A stretch of 9,763 nt of DNA from positions 1-9,763 of the forward strand of contig CAMWKY010000057.1 in assembly GCA_947174965.1 (NCBI GenBank), in the 5' to 3' direction. The DNA comes from an uncultured Ruminococcus sp. GTDB lineage: Bacteria; Bacillota; Clostridia; Oscillospirales; Ruminococcaceae. Below, in pieces: positions 8,601 through 9,763 of the stretch. Numbering within the stretch: the first letter of the stretch is position 1; every line of letters starts with the position of its first letter. Both the position numbers and the translations under genes were made by a program. The notes under the pieces are model-generated. The model saw only the letters and a program-made list of their open reading frames with translations. It was not told where the DNA came from and made no database searches.

Positions 8601-9569
8601 AGCCTGCTCAATTTCGCAAGCTTTATCATAGTTTACTGTTTCGCCTGCATCTGCCATTACTTCGCCTGTAAGAGGATTTATAACTGGTTCGGAAAGTGTG
8701 TGTCCTGCAAGACGTGAGGCAATGCCAAGCTTTTTGTTATATTTATATCTGCCGAAACGGCAAAGGTCATATCTTTTTGCATCAAAGAAAAGATTGTTGA
8801 GATGTGTAACTGCACTTTCAACCGTCGGAGGTTCGCCCGGACGAAGTTTTTTATAAACATCAATAAGAGCATCAGAGTTATTTTTTGTCTGGTCTTTCTG
8901 GAGGATTGTCTGTTTAAGTCTTTCGTCTGCACCGAAAAGCTCATAGATTTCTTCGTCAGTTCCAACACCTAAAGCACGAATGAATGTTGTGAGTGGGATT
9001 TTTCTGTTTTTATCAATACGGACATAGACAACATCGTTTGAATCCATTTCGTATTCAAGCCATGCACCTCTGTTTGGAATAACAGTTGTACTGAATAAGT
9101 CTTTACCTGTCTTATCTTTTTCGGAAGCATAATAAACACCTGGAGAACGGACAAGCTGTGAAACTATTACACGTTCTGCACCATTGATAACAAAAGTTCC
9201 GCTGTCGGTCATAAGAGGAAAATCACCCATATAGATTTCGCTTTCCTTATGTTCACCGGTTTCTTTGTTATAGAGTATGGCTGTTGCTTTCATTGCAACC
9301 TGATACGTAGCACCTCTTGATTTACATTCGGCAAGAGTGTATTTTGGTTTGTCATCAAAACGATAATCCTTAAAGTTAAGCACGAGATTTCCATTGTAGT
9401 CAGTTATTGCCGTCATGTCACGGAATACTTCCCTTAGACCGTCTTCTCTGAACCATTTATATGAGTTCTTCTGAACTTCAATAAGGTTCGGCATTTCCAA
9501 AGGTTCAGTGATTTTACCGAAGCTCATTCTGACATTTTTTCCAAGCTGTTTAGGTGTGACATTCACCAT
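5652..9569 (-). CDS. rpoB: DNA-directed RNA polymerase subunit beta
   Basis: Catalytic beta subunit of RNA polymerase, 1305 residues. Seen directly: the N-terminal region with [27 protein letters not shown] sequence (about 121-145); the fork/rifampicin region [20 protein letters not shown] (505-524) continuing to about 568; RSNQGTC (750-756); [14 protein letters not shown] (801-814); the active-site lysines in [12 protein letters not shown] (955-966; K957 and K965); [13 protein letters not shown] (994-1006); and [20 protein letters not shown] (1124-1143). Rifampicin-contact positions carry sensitive-type residues: Q510, D513, H523, R526 and S528, equivalent to E. coli 513, 516, 526, 529 and 531. 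The core ends near residue 1203, and a ~100-residue acidic tail follows. Compared from memory with the ~1193-residue B. subtilis protein, extra sequence also lies around 340-410 and 1030-1075. The ATG start is supported by AAGGAGG at 9578-9584 with an 8-base spacer. It is the first gene of the visible rpoB-rpoC operon, on the minus strand. Confidence 0.99.
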   Translation of the reverse strand: MVNVTPKQLGKNVRMSFGKITEPLEMPNLIEVQKNSYKWFREDGLREVFRDMTAITDYNGNLVLNFKDYRFDDKPKYTLAECKSRGATYQVAMKATAILYNKETGEHKESEIYMGDFPLMTDSGTFVINGAERVIVSQLVRSPGVYYASEKDKTGKDLFSTTVIPNRGAWLEYEMDSNDVVYVRIDKNRKIPLTTFIRALGVGTDEEIYELFGADERLKQTILQKDQTKNNSDALIDVYKKLRPGEPPTVESAVTHLNNLFFDAKRYDLCRFGRYKYNKKLGIASRLAGHTLSEPVINPLTGEVMADAGETVNYDKACEIEQAGVYSAFVTVEAKEYYQNDRGETQIRFVERVAKIIGNGMVDITGYVDFDAEKYGINEKVSFKVLREIIENSADAEELEENIKKKADELVPKHIILDDIFATISYFINLCEGVGNVDDIDHLGNRRIRSVGELLQNQFRIGYARMERGIRERMNIQTQDLNTLTPQTLINIRPISSAMKEFFCSSPLSQFMDQNNPLSELTHKRRLSALGPGGLSRDRAGFEVRDVHYSHYGRMCPIETPEGPNIGLISYLATFARINEYGFIEAPYRKVDKATGVVTNEVVYMTADVEDNFVVAQANEPLTEDGRFARPRVNARHRDLILECDRDTVDYMDVSPKMVVSVATSMIPFLENDDANRALMGSNMQKQAVPLFKTERPFVGTGMEYKAAVDSGVCIISECNGKVSYVDADKINVIGDDGIEYKYELIKFKRSNQGTCVNQKPIVSVGERVEKGQVLADGPATADGEISLGKNALIGFMTWEGYNYEDAVLLNERLVREDVFTSVHIEEYEIECRDTKLGPEEITRDIPNVGDDALANLDENGIIRIGSEVTAGDILVGKVTPKGETELTAEERLLRAIFGEKAREVRDNSLKVPHGEAGVIVDVKVFTRQNCDELSAGVNMRVICYIAQKRKITVGDKMAGRHGNKGVVSRILPEEDMPFLPDGTPLDIVLNPLGVPSRMNIGQVLEVHLGMAAKALGWTIMTPVFDGAHEDDIRDCFRLANEQNKAHRDDVFELKAMDKVINPKALEMNEDGKFTLYDGRTGEKFDNRVTVGYMYYLKLHHLVDDKIHARSVGPYALVTQQPLGGKAQFGGQRFGEMEVWALEAYGAAYTLQEILTVKSDDTIGRVNTYEAIVKGQNVPKPGIPESFKVLIKEMQSLGLDVKVLDSNQEEIDLKQNFDEETIPTRSDYSDEETEDIKNYPDDDDIDKEGFIIGDKEINLDEYDNYDDVDSVDKDDEFNFDSDDKDIFDSDDENFDIIDFDDSFDD
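5655..5960 (-). repeat. low-complexity region encoding the acidic, partly repetitive C-terminal tail of beta
   Basis: These codons specify residues 1204-1305 of beta. In the last 65 residues I count 32 Asp/Glu against 4 Lys. FDSDD recurs at 1279-1283 and 1287-1291, followed by FDDSFDD at the very end. The DNA is rich in degenerate GAT/GAC-type triplets (ATC/GTC on the plus strand). It is in frame and uninterrupted, so it is a genuine part of the protein and not read-through after a frameshift. Confidence 0.85.
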
Positions 9570-9690
9570 AGGCGAAACCTCCTTATTATTTTACCCGCAT
9601 ATCCGTTTTTTTACAGACATACAAATTATTTGTGTTTTCCGTATACGATATAAAAAAATTTCAAAAAAACTATTGACAAATACGTTGATT
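9570..9690 (-). promoter_or_regulatory. 5' leader of rpoB with weak candidate promoter
   Basis: The 194 bases between the rpoB start and the window edge hold no convincing gene. Read toward rpoB, the best -10 is TATAAT at 9693-9688, but its -35 is poor (TTTCCT, 9716-9711, 17-base spacer). If used, it gives a leader of roughly 110 nt that contains two T7 runs and a perfect 6+1+6 dyad, ACAAAT-T-ATTTGT (9621-9633). I see no stable hairpin plus U-tract and no recognisable ribosomal-protein leader fold. The true promoter may lie beyond the edge. Confidence 0.4.
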
Positions 9691-9702
9691 ATATGATATA
9701 AT
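9652..9702 (+). promoter_or_regulatory. strong outward-facing promoter with UP-like A-tracts
   Basis: TTGACA (9673-9678) and TATAAT (9697-9702) are both perfect, with an 18-base spacer and a TGA extension (9694-9696) that makes an extended -10. Two A7 tracts at 9652-9658 and 9663-9669 start 11 bases apart, one helical turn, and fall at about -40 to -57 relative to a start near 9709. That is where UP elements bind the alpha-subunit C-terminal domain. The promoter drives transcription to the right, away from rpoB, into a gene outside the window. Confidence 0.85.
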
Positions 9703-9763
9703 ATGTTGCAAGGAAACATTGTTTTTTATAATATCGATACATTATATTATAATACCATATTAT

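Noticed and set aside
9621..9633. 13-base dyad ACAAAT-T-ATTTGT as an operator
   Set aside because: Perfect but short and A+T-rich; chance occurrence in this composition is likely, and it does not overlap a convincing promoter.
9570..9690. Possible riboswitch or protein-binding leader ahead of rpoB
   Set aside because: The sequence is A+T-rich with T-runs but shows no stable multi-stem structure and no terminator or anti-terminator pair I could draw.
9508..9696. Short plus-strand frame overlapping the rpoB start
   Set aside because: It begins inside rpoB antisense, crosses the rpoB Shine-Dalgarno and leader, lacks its own ribosome binding site, and ends within the outward promoter.
1..9763. 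CRISPR array, transposon, phage or defence/toxin-antitoxin system
   Set aside because: No regularly spaced repeats, terminal inverted repeats, transposase or integrase motifs, or small overlapping gene pairs were seen; the window is mostly core housekeeping DNA.

Overview
The window looks like chromosomal DNA from a low-to-moderate GC member of the Bacillota (Firmicutes), class Clostridia. Its RNA polymerase subunits read as close relatives of Bacillus/Clostridium beta and beta-prime. The single-copy TSCPD-domain protein and the A+T-rich intergenic DNA with clean TTGACA/TATAAT promoters fit Clostridia, probably Oscillospiraceae/Ruminococcus-like. That genus-level placement is inference from general sequence character, not from a search.

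Layout, left to right. (1) 1-970: an extended -10 promoter and a plus-strand gene for a DgkB/YegS-type lipid (diacylglycerol) kinase. (2) 971-1231, minus strand: a small four-cysteine TSCPD-domain protein (TIGR03905-like). It meets the kinase tail to tail with no base between the two stop codons. (3) 1232-1353: a 122-bp divergent promoter region. (4) 1354-1797, plus strand: an unrecognised 147-residue membrane-anchored or secreted protein. (5) 1801-1841: a strong bidirectional terminator serving both that gene and the rpoBC operon. (6) 1843-5565, minus strand: rpoC (beta-prime), starting at TTG. (7) 5566-5651: an intercistronic gap carrying a stable hairpin. (8) 5652-9569, minus strand: rpoB (beta). 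(9) 9570-9763: the rpoB leader, plus a very strong plus-strand promoter with phased A-tracts that points out of the window.

Functionally the window is dominated by the two catalytic subunits of RNA polymerase, transcribed rpoB then rpoC as a compact two-gene unit. Unlike the common rplKAJL-rpoBC-rpsL arrangement, rpoBC is bounded here by a terminator just after rpoC and by a divergent promoter upstream of rpoB. The three small genes on the left have no evident functional link to transcription.

I see no CRISPR, transposon, phage, toxin-antitoxin or defence system, and no previously undescribed multi-gene system. The points worth a second look are variations on the core machinery: a four-cysteine insertion in the beta-prime N-terminal region, a long repetitive acidic tail on beta, and a nearly symmetric pair of back-to-back -10 elements upstream of rpoB.
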